A model generated the notes under the pieces. It did no database searches, was not told the origin of the DNA, and worked only from the letters and a program-made list of their open reading frames with translations. From Polyporus tsugae (taxonomy: Eukaryota; Basidiomycota; Agaricomycetes; Polyporales; Polyporaceae), in contig JAHRBS010000007.1 in the NCBI GenBank assembly GCA_024305745.1, positions 3,658,001-3,722,000 of the forward strand: 64,000 bases of DNA, in the 5' to 3' direction. Positions within the stretch are counted from its first letter, which is position 1. Every line of letters starts with the position of its first letter. Position numbers and translations under genes: made by a program. Shown here in pieces: positions 33,140 through 43,555 of the stretch.

Positions 33140-34136
33140 ATGCTGCCTCCTCGTGCCTGTGAGTCTTTCTCTATACTGTTCGCGGGAAGGGAACGAACCG
33201 TATCCGTACAGATATCTTCTTCGGCCTGAACGCCATCCGCGTGTTGAGCATCATTGCAATGATCCTCGTCTTCGCAAGTAGCATCTTTGTGCTCGTAAAC
33301 GACGTACAAGCCGTCAACCGTTCGATGGCCTCCCACGACGACATGTCAAATTGCGACTACATCGAGTACGTATCTCCTACCTCCTCCTCACACGATACCG
33401 ACACTCACCTCATCTATGTGCAGGGGCAGCACCGTCCCGAACCAGCCCGCAGGCGTCTTCTGGGCCGTCGTCAACCGCCTCCTCATCATCTTCCAAATCA
33501 TCGTCCTCATCCTCTCCGAGATCGGCTGGCCCGCCGCCTTCTTCTCCAAGTACTTCCCCGTCCTCGGCCCCGACTTCGGCCTCGGCGCCCTCGGCATCTT
33601 CCAGTGCCTCATCGGCGCCACCATCCTCTCGCACCACGTCGACGACTTCACCCTCGTCGCCGCCTTCTTTCTCTTCTCCCTCGGCTGCCTCAACATGTTC
33701 CTCGGCCTCTTCCGCGAGAAGGTCAAGCACAAGCGCTCCATCATGGGCTGGCGCGAGGAGGCCAAGGGCGTCCTCCCCACCCACAAGGACCTCCGCCCGC
33801 CCTTCGCCCGCCCCGCGTCGGCGTTCATCGGGCGTGTCTTCCACCGCGGCGAAAAGGCCGAGGAGAAGGAGACCCCGGTGTTCGCGTCAAAGGGCATGGG
33901 CTTCGGCCGGCAGGGCGAGAGGGCTGCAGGAATGAAGGGTACGTCGTCAGCACTTCGAGAGAGCACACATGCGGAACAAAGCCACTGACAATGGACGGCG
34001 TTTAGGCTTCCCGATCTCCAAGCCGCTGGAGAGCCTGCCGCGCTACGCCACGCAGCCGCCGCGTTCCGACTCGAGAGAGAGCTCCCGCGCTGGTACGCCC
34101 GAGCCCAAGTTCAAGTCGAGCCCCACGGCGCTTTGA
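33140..34136 (+). CDS. four-helix membrane protein, DUF7598-like
   Basis: Four exons. Exon 1 is tiny (33140 to about 33158, MLPPRA), joined by a GTGAGT...CAG intron to YIFFGLNAIRVLSIIAMILV (helix 1). Helix 2 is FWAVVNRLLIIFQIIVLILS; helix 3 is FGLGALGIFQCLIGATILSH; helix 4 is FTLVAAFFLFSLGCLNMFLG. A basic cytoplasmic tail follows (REKVKHKRSIMGWREEAKG) and ends with a Ser/Pro-rich segment, SSPTAL. This is a common basidiomycete integral membrane protein of unknown role; the DUF number is from memory. The start was chosen because MLPPRAYIFFGLN keeps the reading frame and gives helix 1 at once. Confidence 0.82.
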
Positions 34137-34888
34137 CGGATCCCCTCCCCCCCCCCCCCCCCCGACGCCGCACGTAACGGACACGCACACGACGATCACG
34201 ACCATCCATCGAACATTCTGCGCCGCCGTGGACACTGTATCGTTATAGACCCCCGACCGACTGTAGAGCAGCCTGACTGTAGCGTATTTGTATCATACTT
34301 ACTTTCCTTGGGTAATGGGACATACTCATCACACGTGCTGCATACCATCAAGATGTCGAGCATAACCGGACCAGGGACAGTCGAGCATGACTGTCTTGGC
34401 ATCGACACGGACGCAATCCCGACTTTCGGCATTACTGATGTCTTCCGCAAGGCCTACTGATGTGGGGAGATGCAGCGCGCGATGGTGATGGGGGGTGAGG
34501 TGCTGGAGCGAGGTTTGAAACGTGGGATTGGAATCAGTAGGTTCTGAGCGAACCGCCGAGAGGGAGCATTGAGGCGGTCGATCCTCCTGAGCATGGTAAG
34601 TAAGCCTCTATCCGCCACGGCGCACAACACGACCACAGATGTGCCGTAAAACGAGGAGGTTTAGTGCAATCAACGCGTAAAATCGCGCGATGCAGCCGTC
34701 CGGCCGCCACGTCGTGAAAGTTGACGAGCCTATGCATATCCGCCCGATCATCCCTGCTTCAAGTCTGAGGCGCACACCGGAAGTCTGGGCAATGCAGTGA
34801 TTCTTACTGTCGCCGTTCTGGACACACTCATGGCGTCAATGGGATGATATTATGGGCGTTACAAAGAGCATGCGGGAGCTTACAAGAA
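34137..34888. other. intergenic with poly-C tract
   Basis: A run of 17 C lies at 34147-34163 just after the stop codon of the membrane protein. The remainder is the convergent 3' region facing the PSP gene. No gene seen. Confidence 0.5.
34147..34163. repeat. poly-C homopolymer tract
   Basis: Seventeen consecutive C in the 3' untranslated region of the membrane-protein gene. Length may be affected by sequencing error. Confidence 0.7.
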
Positions 34889-36259
34889 TCAGTCCGACAG
34901 GTCCATGTCATCGTCGTCCGAATCCATTTCCCTGTCTGAGTTATCCTCCTTCTGATGCGACATCTCAGGCAGTCCATCGCCTTGAGGCAGAGGTGGCGGC
35001 GCAGAAGGAAGAGGCGGAGGAGGCGAAGACGGAGGCGGCGGAGGCGCAGAAGACGGAGGAGGCGGCGGGGTAGCGTGCACAGACGACCCCACCTCACAGA
35101 CCCCTCCCGGCGTGAGCCAGGGGGGAACAGAAGCTTTCGCTTGGCCGCGAGCAGGAGACGTAATGATGCTATGCCACAACGCCTCGCGGTCGGCAGTGTA
35201 GGTCTTGCTGACCGAGACTTGAGGTGAAGGAGCCTCGGCACCGATAGCGGGTAGTACCCATCCGGTGCAGACGGGCAGTTTAGACGACAGGAAATACGTA
35301 GCAGGGTAGGTGGCCCAGCGACTAGGAGGGTCTGAGGAAGATGCACCTGCACGGTCGCCTTCATCCGACACAGACAGCGTCTCTGACCGTGAGTCTGCTG
35401 TTGCCCGTGTAGACAATTCGTACACCTCCGGATCTCCTTCAGCGAAGATGTAGAATGCTTCTTCGTCAGCTTCGTCTTCGGGTGGGCATGTGTCCGCGAT
35501 GCGCTGCCACACTTGCTCGCGTGGGTCGCAGGGCCCGACCCATCCGGGAGGGTAGCCCCAGTTTGCAATGTTGGCTAGCCACTCCACCCTCTCGCCGGTG
35601 TCACCAGCTCGCAGGCCCAACGCTTCGCGGAGAAGCGAGCCTCTGATCTGTCCGGGGTCGAATGCGTCAAGCCACTCCAGCCGCTGACGGCGCCATTCTT
35701 CCACTTCGTGCACCCGCAGCCGTGGAAGCACAGGGTCTTTGCGAAAGAACTCGAAGTATTGCCTCGAAAGCGCGACCAGACGGCGATCGACAGGCTCTGT
35801 GCATTCCCCTACGACGTGGCCGGGCTCGCCGCAGTTGAAGCACCGTTGGACCCGGACGTCCAGCGAGTCCTCCTCTTCCGCCCTCTCTTCTCCCAGCACA
35901 TCCTCGTCATGGACACGATCGTAGAGCGGGGTATCGTAGAGCCACTGGTGGACGTACTCCTTGCTCCCGACCTCTACTCCTGTCGGGTCCACGGTGAAGC
36001 CTCCCACGAATCCAGTGCCTGATGGACTGTCTGCGCATCCCAGCGGCCCTTGGCTACCTCCTTGCCCTCGATGTGCAGCGCGGGGATCCAGTACACATAC
36101 TTCTTCTTCCAGCGGTCCTGGCCCGGGTCCTGGATGTTGATGGTCTCGAGCTCGAAGGGCCGCTGATGCCGCACCTTGGCCAGCTCCGCCTTCGCCGTCT
36201 GGGAATGGCGTGGAATCGATGTGAGCGAGTTTGTCAGTTGCGGAGAGAGCGGAATTCAT
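34889..36259 (-). CDS. CCHC zinc-knuckle/PSP-domain protein (ZCCHC8-like)
   Basis: Likely RNA-surveillance or splicing-linked protein. A single frame holds KEYVHQWLYDTPLYDRV, a zinc knuckle RCFNCGEPGHVVGECTEP (C-x2-C-x4-H-x4-C), then the PSP block IRGSLLREALGL ... ANWGYPPGWVG, an acidic region, a long Pro/Ser run (PPPPPSSAPPPPPSS), and an acidic end SDDDDMDLSD. In animals ZCCHC8 scaffolds the NEXT exosome adaptor, and PSP proteins bind splicing factors. The N-terminus is uncertain: the only ATG in frame upstream of the conserved part is at 36259, inside the intron of the glutaredoxin-like gene, so the first 95 or so residues would be read from that gene in another frame. Splicing from the same upstream exon is an alternative. 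The conserved part from about 35985 down to 34889 is firm. Confidence 0.8.
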   Translation of the reverse strand: MNSALSATDKLAHIDSTPFPDGEGGAGQGAASAALRARDHQHPGPGPGPLEEEVCVLDPRAAHRGQGGSQGPLGCADSPSGTGFVGGFTVDPTGVEVGSKEYVHQWLYDTPLYDRVHDEDVLGEERAEEEDSLDVRVQRCFNCGEPGHVVGECTEPVDRRLVALSRQYFEFFRKDPVLPRLRVHEVEEWRRQRLEWLDAFDPGQIRGSLLREALGLRAGDTGERVEWLANIANWGYPPGWVGPCDPREQVWQRIADTCPPEDEADEEAFYIFAEGDPEVYELSTRATADSRSETLSVSDEGDRAGASSSDPPSRWATYPATYFLSSKLPVCTGWVLPAIGAEAPSPQVSVSKTYTADREALWHSIITSPARGQAKASVPPWLTPGGVCEVGSSVHATPPPPPSSAPPPPPSSPPPPLPSAPPPLPQGDGLPEMSHQKEDNSDREMDSDDDDMDLSD

Positions 36260-36336
36260 ACGTCGCAGAGGGAGCACTGTGGGCCGGAGAAGAGGATGAG
36301 GCGTGCAATGCGGGCGATTCCACGAGCTGCTGCCAT
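35974..36336 (-). CDS. glutaredoxin-like protein (DUF836 type)
   Basis: Two exons on the minus strand. Exon 1 from ATG 36336 encodes MAAARGIARIARLILFSGPQ with CSLCD; an intron (GTATGA to CCCAG) joins it to TAKAELAKVRHQRPFELETI, then NIQDPGQDRWKKKYVYWIPA with LHIEGKEVAKGRWD, ending ASPWTRQE at 35974. The CxxC motif (CSLC), the thioredoxin fold order and the YWIPALHI block match the short glutaredoxin-like family that includes yeast YDR286C; a mitochondrial location is common for it. About 100 residues. Its second exon overlaps the 5' part of the PSP frame in another reading frame. Confidence 0.85.
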
Positions 36337-36593
36337 ATGACTGGGGGGAAAGTCTGCAGAGTTTAAAGGCGAAAGGTCATGGTTTGTTCCGGCACGAAGG
36401 TGAACATCTACTGACCTCTATGCGTACTTTCCTCCGTACTCGAGCAGACGATTTGGCTGACGGGACTCAGGAGGCTGGGAGTCCGGACAGAAGTACTGAG
36501 GACAGTCTGTCATCTGAGTTGGCACCATTGACGGACTTTGTGATAGTAGGAAGTAAGCAGACAGATATAGTTATGCGGAAGGCATTTACGGAT

Positions 36594-36675
36594 GGCGCTA
36601 TAGCCAAGTGGTTACGGCGACAGATTAGAAATCTGTTCTCCTTTGGAGGCGCAGGTTCGAATCCTGCTGGCGTCG
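36594..36675 (+). tRNA. tRNA-Ser (anticodon AGA), copy 2
   Basis: Same 82-nt sequence as the minus-strand tRNA at 31184-31265: acceptor GGCGCTA/TGGCGTC, anticodon loop TTAGAAA, long variable arm, T loop TTCGAAT. Flanks are not shared beyond a few bases. Confidence 0.95.
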
Positions 36676-36844
36676 CGTGATGTGCACTTTTTGCTGTCGG
36701 GCGACTTTTGTGAGGTTCCTTCTCGGGTCCAGTTTGGGTCCAGTTTCGACTTTTGTGGAATATCAATGGTCAAACCACATCCCACTGACGTGAAAACTAT
36801 CCTTGGGAGGCATGCAACTGTGCCCCGATGACGTGTGATTACTA

Positions 36845-36852
36845 TGACGTCA
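36845..36852 (+). promoter_or_regulatory. CRE palindrome TGACGTCA
   Basis: A full TGACGTCA lies about 90 nt before the ATG at 36939, with a half site TGACGTG just upstream (near 36830). This is the binding site of ATF/CREB-type bZIP factors. Function here is inferred from position only. Confidence 0.35.
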
Positions 36853-36938
36853 CGACGGCCGGTGGATACTGCTCTTTCGTTGCAGGAGTACAAATAATGC
36901 GACTACTCTAGCCCCACTCTCCCCCAAGAATACCATCC

Positions 36939-38303
36939 ATGTTTTCGTCGATCCTTCGTCGCGCACCTCCCGCCTTTCGTCGACCCCTCTCAGCCTCGTC
37001 AGCTTCATCTCTCCATACTTTCCATCAGTCCACTTCTATCCTTCGTCGTTCGCCGTGTCTGTTGCGAAACCAGTTCGTCGTTCGTGGAGCTGCGAGTTCC
37101 GTCTCGGGTCGTCCGGGGTCGCAGACACTCGGGCATGCAGCAGAGAATATCCGTGAGGAAGTCGGGCAGTCCGCCGCCGACCTCGCCAAGTCCATTGCGG
37201 GCGGAAACGTGTACGCGGACAACGTCGAGCCTACCCAGCAGACCTTCGTACGTCCATCGATGCATGCATTCGGTTCGGGGTGGGGTGGGCATCGTCCTGA
37301 CGTGTTTGGGGTGAACAGCTCGGTATCACGAACGCAGTCGCCCACGCCGTCCCGCCACCCTACGTCCTCTTCGGTCTTGCGGGGGGTCTACCCTATGTCT
37401 GTTCGTCAGGCGTGACGGTGTATCTAGCCTGGCAGGCGGGGCTGGCTGCACAGGGTGAGTTGCCCACTTTTATCCGTTTGCCGGTGGGCCGCTTGTTGAT
37501 GGTGTGTGCCGCAGGTCTCATCTCGTCCGTCGATCCCGGCGTCGCCATTACGGTTCTTCACCAGGCACTGGATATCCAGACGACGTACGGTGCTGTTATG
37601 CTTTCCTTCCTCGGCGCCCTCCATTGGGGATTCGAGTTCGCCGGATACGGCGGACACAAGTAGTACGTCGTCCTTCGTCTCTGTTTCTGGCGAGAGGACG
37701 GTGGATCGGTCGCTGAATGCAAACGTCCTCGTAGTTACCCGCGCCTGCTGTTGGGAGCGGCCCCAGTGGTGTACGGGTGGTCCACCTTGGCTTTGGACCC
37801 CATGGGCGCGCTGATTGCCCAGTGGCTCGGTTTCACCGCCATGTGGTGGGCTGACCTGCGGGCTACCACTGCTGGATGGAGTGAGTTTCATTTGACGGAC
37901 GTGCTATGCAGGGTTCGGGTGCTTACCTTCTTGTTTCGCAGCGCCGAAGTGGTATTCCCAGTACCGATTCTATCTGTCTATCATGGTCGGGACGTGCATC
38001 ATCGGCTCCCTCTTTGCGACGAGCGTTTGGGGACCCGTTGGTGGCCATGGTCTCATCAGTCATGACCTGAACATGGTATGTGGTTCACGCTGATATAAGT
38101 AGTGGGAAGTGCTCACCTGGTCCTGTCCTCTCCAGATTCGCGCCGAGCGCAAGGAGAGGGCACCTGAGAGTGAAAAACACGTCGCTGGCGAGGTCGAGGC
38201 AGTCCCCGCGCCTGAGGATGCCGACCGGTATGTGGTGGTGAAGAAGCACGAGAACGGCGAGGGCGAAGGCAACGGTAATGGCAATGGCCAGAAAGAGCAG
38301 TGA
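36939..38303 (+). CDS. mitochondrial membrane protein, DUF3429/TMEM69-like
   Basis: Six exons. The N-terminus MFSSILRRAPPAFRRPLSAS with SASSLHTFHQSTSILRRSP is a basic, Ser-rich mitochondrial targeting sequence. Membrane segments follow: VPPPYVLFGLAGGLPYVCSS, VTVYLAWQAGLA, VDPGVAITVLHQAL with TYGAVMLSFLGALHWGFEFA, YPRLLLGAAPVVYGWSTLAL, LIAQWLGFTAMWWADL, and YLSIMVGTCIIGSLFA. FLGALHWGFE is the family signature. A charged tail with Glu/Gly/Asn repeats ends NGQKEQ. The expected location is the inner membrane; the molecular function is unknown. Confidence 0.88.
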
Positions 38304-38756
38304 ACAACCTTGATATAACAAGCATTGAAGCAAGGCGCAAAGGACGTTGTATTGGATCGTGTACAACAAACATACCGACGTTTTGTCGCCAAATGTAGGA
38401 TAGAGTTGGAGACGAACCGTGATTCCATTGTATCTTAATTACAGCTGCGCAGAACGTGACGGTATCCCGTCTTTATACCTCCCTCGCCAGAAGCTCAGGA
38501 ATGACCGGCCGGCGTTGAGTAGAATGTGTTTCAGGTGAGGGCTTCGGGCGAAGGAGAGGATGCTCGAAAGTTCTGGAGATGCCGATCGCGCGAGCGTCAC
38601 TCGCGCTCGCTCGAATAAATTCATCTTACCCTCCTCCACTCCGGCGCAGTCGTGTATCCTCCCCTCGGCTAGACGATCCAGCCATCTACCTCGCCGATTC
38701 TGCTGTTTGCAACTTTTCTGTGATCTTTGTTGCGGTGTACTAGGCGTCCAGACACG
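38304..38756. other. intergenic, promoter of Aha1 gene
   Basis: A minus-strand frame crosses this region but shows no motif and overlaps the Aha1 start. GCGCGAGCGTCACTCGCGCTCGC near 38587-38609 is a small GC-rich inverted repeat. No gene. Confidence 0.45.
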
Positions 38757-40229
38757 ATGGCCACGATCCCACCACCCATGGCGACGAGTACGGCCAACTG
38801 GCACTGGAAGAACAAGACGGTGACGACTTGGGCGAAGCAGTGGTTCGACCGGGAGCTGACGAGCGTACGCGTGAGCGGGGAGGGGACGGAGGAGGTTGCG
38901 ATCGAGCGCGTCGTGGAGGTCGACGGCGACGTCGAGCTCGGCCAGCGGAAGAGCAAGTACGTGCTACGCCCTCTCTTTGTCTTTGCCTCTCCCGCGCTGG
39001 GGGTGTTTCGGGAACGAAGTGTGCATGGAGCTAACGTACGGATGTGCACAGGCTGATCACGATCTACGACTGCAAGGTCATGCTGAACTGGTCGGGCACC
39101 GCGTCGGACGGGACCACTGTAGAGGGCAAGCTGACCATCCCCGAGGTCTCGCACGAGATCACGCTCGACGGCACCTCCGACTACGTCGTACGTCTCTTTC
39201 TTGTTTCAGCCTTTCGATATGATACAGGATGCTCACGCCGCTGGATGTGGGACAGTATGAATGGAGCCTGACGACGACGCGCTCTGCCGCGGTCGACGCG
39301 CTCTTCCAGCTCGCGAGGTCCCGGCTGCCCGCAGCGCTGGAGGCCAAGCTCTCCACGTTCCCCTCCGCGATCATCGACACGCACGGCAAGGACCTCACCG
39401 TCTCCACGCAGCCATCCCGCCAGGGCACGCCCGCGCCTTCCGGCACCGCGTCTGCGTCCGGGTCTGGTGCCGCTGCGGCGAAGAAGGCGGACGCCCCCGC
39501 ACCAGCGGTGAAGCGGGCGGAGAAGGCGAACAACACGTCGACGGTGACGGTCGACGCGCACTTCATGGCGTCGGCGGACGACCTGTTCACGCTGCTCACG
39601 GACGAAAAGCGGATACCGGCGTGGACGCGCGCGCCCGCGAAGAGCACGGCGGAGGCCGGGGCGGAGTACAGCCTGTTCGGGGGCGGGGTGAAGGGCAAGT
39701 TCGTGTCGCTGACGGCCCCGAAGCAGTTCGTGCAGACGTGGGCGCTGTCGAGCCCGACGTGGCCGTCTGGTGCGTGCTATGACTTTCTCTTTTCTGGGGC
39801 AAGGGGTGTGTGTGCTGACGAGGACGGCGCCTTGCAGAGCACACTGCTACCCTCACTACGACGTTGGACCAGGGCAGCGACTCGACGAAGGTGACATGGC
39901 AGCTTGATGGCATCCCTCTGGGCATGGAGGACGAGATCAATCGCAACCTACAGGGCTACTAGTGAGTGTTCCTGGCGGCCGTTGTTCGCGACCATGAGCT
40001 CACCGGTGTCTGCAGCGTGCACGGCCTGAAGTCGATTGGGTATGTACAAGTCCATCGTTATGTCCCTCCCCCACAAAAGAAGCGCATACTGGCCGACGGC
40101 GACACCGCCACGAGGCACGCTAAGGCGGAGACGTCACGGTCGGGGTCAAATGCTTGCTTGGCCATCGGCTTCGCCGGCCTCGCGCTCGTGGCCGCTTTCG
40201 CGTTCCCGTACTTCTACAACCGGCCCTGA
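38757..40229 (+). CDS. aha1 homologue: Hsp90 co-chaperone Aha1-like, with C-terminal membrane segment
   Basis: Stimulates the Hsp90 ATPase. The N-terminal Aha1_N domain shows STANWHWKNKTVTTWAKQWF, the conserved NWHW motif; then LITIYDCKVMLNWSG, EVSHEITLDGTSDYVYEW and TVSTQPSRQGTPAPS. A low-complexity Ala/Gly/Lys linker leads to the AHSA1 domain (VTVDAHFMASADDLFTLLTD, SLFGGGVKGKFVSL, VTWQLDGIPLGMEDEINRNL, GYYVHGLKSIGY). The frame then continues past the usual family end through a basic stretch (PPPQKKRILADGD) into a hydrophobic segment, ACLAIGFAGLALVAAFAFPY, and ends YFYNRP. This looks like a tail anchor, which is not typical of animal or yeast Aha1. Five exons. Confidence 0.9.
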
Positions 40230-40897
40230 AGACTGTTCCGTTCTGGGGACTGGATTCTGAATCGTTGGGGCATTCTGTGATACTGTATGTTCGTGTAATT
40301 GACACACTCTCTTTGGGCTTGTGTGCACGCGCAGGTTGGGCACGGAGCTGTAGTGAATGGCGGAGACGCAACGCAAGCATCGCTTCAAGCTGGGACGGAA
40401 GACAGACGCGTGGATGGATGACGGACCGGAGGTGCGTGGACAGTGCGGTTGATGGGCTCAGGGTGTTGGGGGTCGCGTGTGGTTGGTGGGAGAGTGCTAG
40501 TGGGAGCCGTGCGCTTGGCCGTGCTCGGACTCGGGAGTTGTTGCGATTTGCTGAACTTCGGGAGACGTGACGGGGAATACGCGCGATGGATGTAGCTTTG
40601 CTCGATGTAGAGAAGTATAGAATGCATTGTATTTTTTTGGCACTTCATCCACACCAACGGAGTGTTATGCTACATAGCGCCAGGCGAAAGCAGAGAACGC
40701 GGGCACGGAGCTGGGGGGGGGATGCCAAGAACAGAACACCTAACAGGAACTTGAACCCAGATCCACTTGCGGAGATGCACACTCGGACGTATGCAAGGAG
40801 GTTGTTCTTATCCTACCATACAATTCGACGATCGGGTTCTGTAAGGAAGAAACGATACGACTCCCATTCGTGCTAGAATGACTGGCTCCTAGCAGCG
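40230..40897. other. convergent intergenic stretch
   Basis: 3' ends of the Aha1 gene and the opposite-strand F-box gene meet here. No gene or tRNA found. Confidence 0.5.
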
Positions 40898-41944
40898 TCA
40901 CCGCTCATACACCAGCTCAGTATTATAACGCGGCTTGCAACTGCATCTCAGCTCCATGAACGCAACGGGATCGGGGTTGCCCGAACGGACGACGATCCGC
41001 AACTTTGCACCCTTGGGAAAGAACTGGCGGCGGCGCCCTAACGCTCTGAACAATGGATATGACATCATATCTTCCTTGGACGTCGTGATGGCCGGATGAT
41101 GCAGAACCACGGTCCTGACGGCGGGGAGGATCGGCACAAGCCCGGACAGTTGGATCGGGTCTGTAAGCTCGAGTGTCTTGACGTTCGGGCACGCCTCGAG
41201 GATGACCACCGCACACGCCGTCGTCACGCCAGACAACGAGAGATGCTGGAGGTTCGGAGGGAGGGTGCGGATCGGATACCTTTCATAGCGCGTGCACATC
41301 TTCATCCAGCTCTCCCACATATCGTATTTGAGAGACCGCCTTGTGAACGCGTACTCGATGGAGAGGTGGGTGACCTGCTGCGGGAACGTCCCCTGCTCGA
41401 GTTGCTTGACGACGTCGTCAAACCCCCAGTCTGTGTACTGGAGCGAGATGTGCCGAAGGTTGGGTAGATGGTCGAGCGCCGAGACCGTGCGCAAGACTAG
41501 CGAAATGGCGTTGGACGCATCGTCGGCCGGAAGGGGCCACAGGTCCGGCACGGTGGGGGTGTCTTGGGGCAGGGCACCGCGCGGAATACTCCCATCCACA
41601 TAAAACGTGAGGGAGCGACACACTTCGTTAGCGACCCGCTTTCCCTCCATGGTGAACAGGTCGTCTGGCGTTCGTCTGGGTAGGTTTCCGGGGAGGAGTC
41701 GGAGGAAGGCATTTGCGCTCCGCTTGCTAGGGATGTGGACGCCGCGAGAGGCGATGCATGCGACGAGCGTGAGCCAAGTGCGGTTCACCAGTGCGATCTT
41801 CTTCAACAAAGCCGAACGCCCCCGTGGTGTGTGTAGTACTTCCTAGAGCTTGGTGAGGATAAGAGAGACAAGTTCTAGTGGAATCCATGGCGAGCGCGAC
41901 TGAGCGCAGGAAGTCGCAAGATGTGTGGATGTGGACATTTGCAT
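40898..41944 (-). pseudogene. F-box/LRR gene interrupted by an in-frame TAG
   Basis: Reading from ATG 41944 gives MQMSTSTHLATSCAQSRSP, then WIPLELVSLILTKL, a TAG, and in the same frame EVLHTPRGRSALLKKIALVN and RTWLTLVACIASRGVHIPS. The two halves together make a normal F-box (PLELVSLIL ... ALVNRTW) split only by the stop at about 41844-41846; Trp (TGG) is a plausible ancestral codon. Leucine-rich repeats follow (LRHISLQYT, VTHLSIEYA, LQHLSLSGV, VKTLELTDP) to the stop at 40898 after ELVYER. A TATA box is kept 48 nt upstream. The next in-frame ATG (41650, MEGKRVANEV) would give a product without an F-box. CTCTAG could also act as an acceptor, but no suitable donor was found. Confidence 0.7.
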
Positions 41945-41991
41945 GGTGAGGTTTGGCGAAAAGAAGAGCAGGAATAATGGACTTACGGCCG

Positions 41992-41999
41992 TTTATATA
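41992..41999 (-). promoter_or_regulatory. TATA box of the interrupted F-box gene
   Basis: TATATAAA on the minus strand, about 48 nt before the ATG at 41944. Confidence 0.5.
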
Positions 42000-43555
42000 C
42001 GCCCACGAACGGCCCCTTTTTGGTGCCCGGGCTGAAAACAGGGGCCGTAGGTTTGAGGTGGATGCATCCGCAATCCAGCTGCCCGATAGCAGGTAGAACT
42101 AGCCAAAAAAAAAGGCATGCCACTAATGACTTAATCTAACGAGAGCACCTATCGTTGAAGGCGAAGATAAGCGACTTGACTTGTAGCCCCTGCGGCGAGT
42201 CGATGGGGCTTCGAGGAGGGAAACTGACCTATAGGTAGCGCACGGGGAGCACCGTGAAGTAGACGGGGCGGGGACTCTTGCATACGGGGGACAGAACAGA
42301 GAAATGGATTATGTTTAACGAACATACACGGTGCAAGTCGTCAACGGCAGTCCATATCTCTGCAAACCATCCATCGCGATGCACCATCTCCTCCGGATGC
42401 GTACCGTGTCTTGGACGCGATATCCGGTCGATACGACGCGGTCGCGCAAACGAAAACGGGGCTGTCGCAAGGCGGGGGTCGGAGAATTGAGGTCGAAAGG
42501 GCGGTGAGTTGACGTCGGGAAAGCACTCGAGCGGCGTGAATCGCGGCAAGCGTCGGTGTCGAAACGGCGAGGAAGAGGCGAGAAGGAGAGCCAGTGAGCG
42601 ACAAGCCAGATGGCAGAGTTGTGGTATAAAGTCTAGACGGGCGAGCCGGAGACGAGACTGTGACACTGTTGCTATAGGATACGCGCTCCCGTGACTACAG
42701 TACGCGGCAGCGTCTTTGCGTCTGCTTCGAAGTTAGAACTTTCTCTTCGGGTTCGTTCCCATTCCTCCGGCCACAGCCCTCAGCGGTCCCGGACTCCCTC
42801 CTTCCTTCCCTCCACGACCTCCAGTGTTCACAGCCCCCTCTAGCCCCCTCTACCCGCGTCCAACATCGCAGGGCCTGCGTGCACGTCTCCCATTGCACAT
42901 ACCAAGTACATGCTGTGAGTTCTCCTGCTCTCGAATGACACCTCGATGTGCGATGCTGAGTGATGATCCGCTCAATTTCGGCCATTCACATCATACCGGC
43001 TCTGCCTGTGTTCTGGTGTCACCTGTGCCCTCGCAAACGTGGTCTCTGCCACACTCTAGAAGCTACCGACACCAACATTCACTGTCCATGTCTCTATGAC
43101 CATCCAAGACCCTCCATGGAAGAAAAGAAGTGAGTGCTCCTTCCGTCTGCTTGTTTCACCACCGCTGGCTCGTTGCATCAACGCCTACCACCTTGCGTCA
43201 CGAAATGGCCACCTGGACACGGCGTGGACCCCCGAGCATCAACGTAGCCAGTGCTGCTCGGTGGATCCATGTCGAGGATTATCGTCGGTGACCTCATTCA
43301 AATCTCCTGGCGCTTTTCACGTTCGCAGGCAGTCGTGGACGGGTGCAGCTAAACTTGAGTGCTCTTGGCGGCGGTGGCGAGCCGGAGAGTGAGCCTTCGA
43401 GTATAGGGGTCGCGCGGAGGGGCATCGCGGATGCCCGCATCGAGAGCGGTGCGGCCACGGCGCGTCGGACTGGCCAGAGGTGCTGGGAAGGGGCGAGAAT
43501 AGCGAGCTGCCACTGTGCAAGGTGGCAGTACGAAGTGGTTTGCCCTCCATGGGTC
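42000..43555. other. gene-poor stretch left of the repeat island
   Basis: No gene recognised. Open frames are short and overlapping, and a few GT/AG pairs can be drawn, but no protein family emerges. It grades into the repeat island at 43.5 kb. Confidence 0.45.

Noticed and set aside
33241..34005. 254-residue Arg/Pro-rich frame over the membrane-protein gene
   Set aside because: Frame-shifted reading of the GC-rich third exon; the true frame encodes the membrane helices.
36467..36893. Minus-strand frames over the second tRNA-Ser
   Set aside because: They are translated antisense of the tRNA and its flanks.
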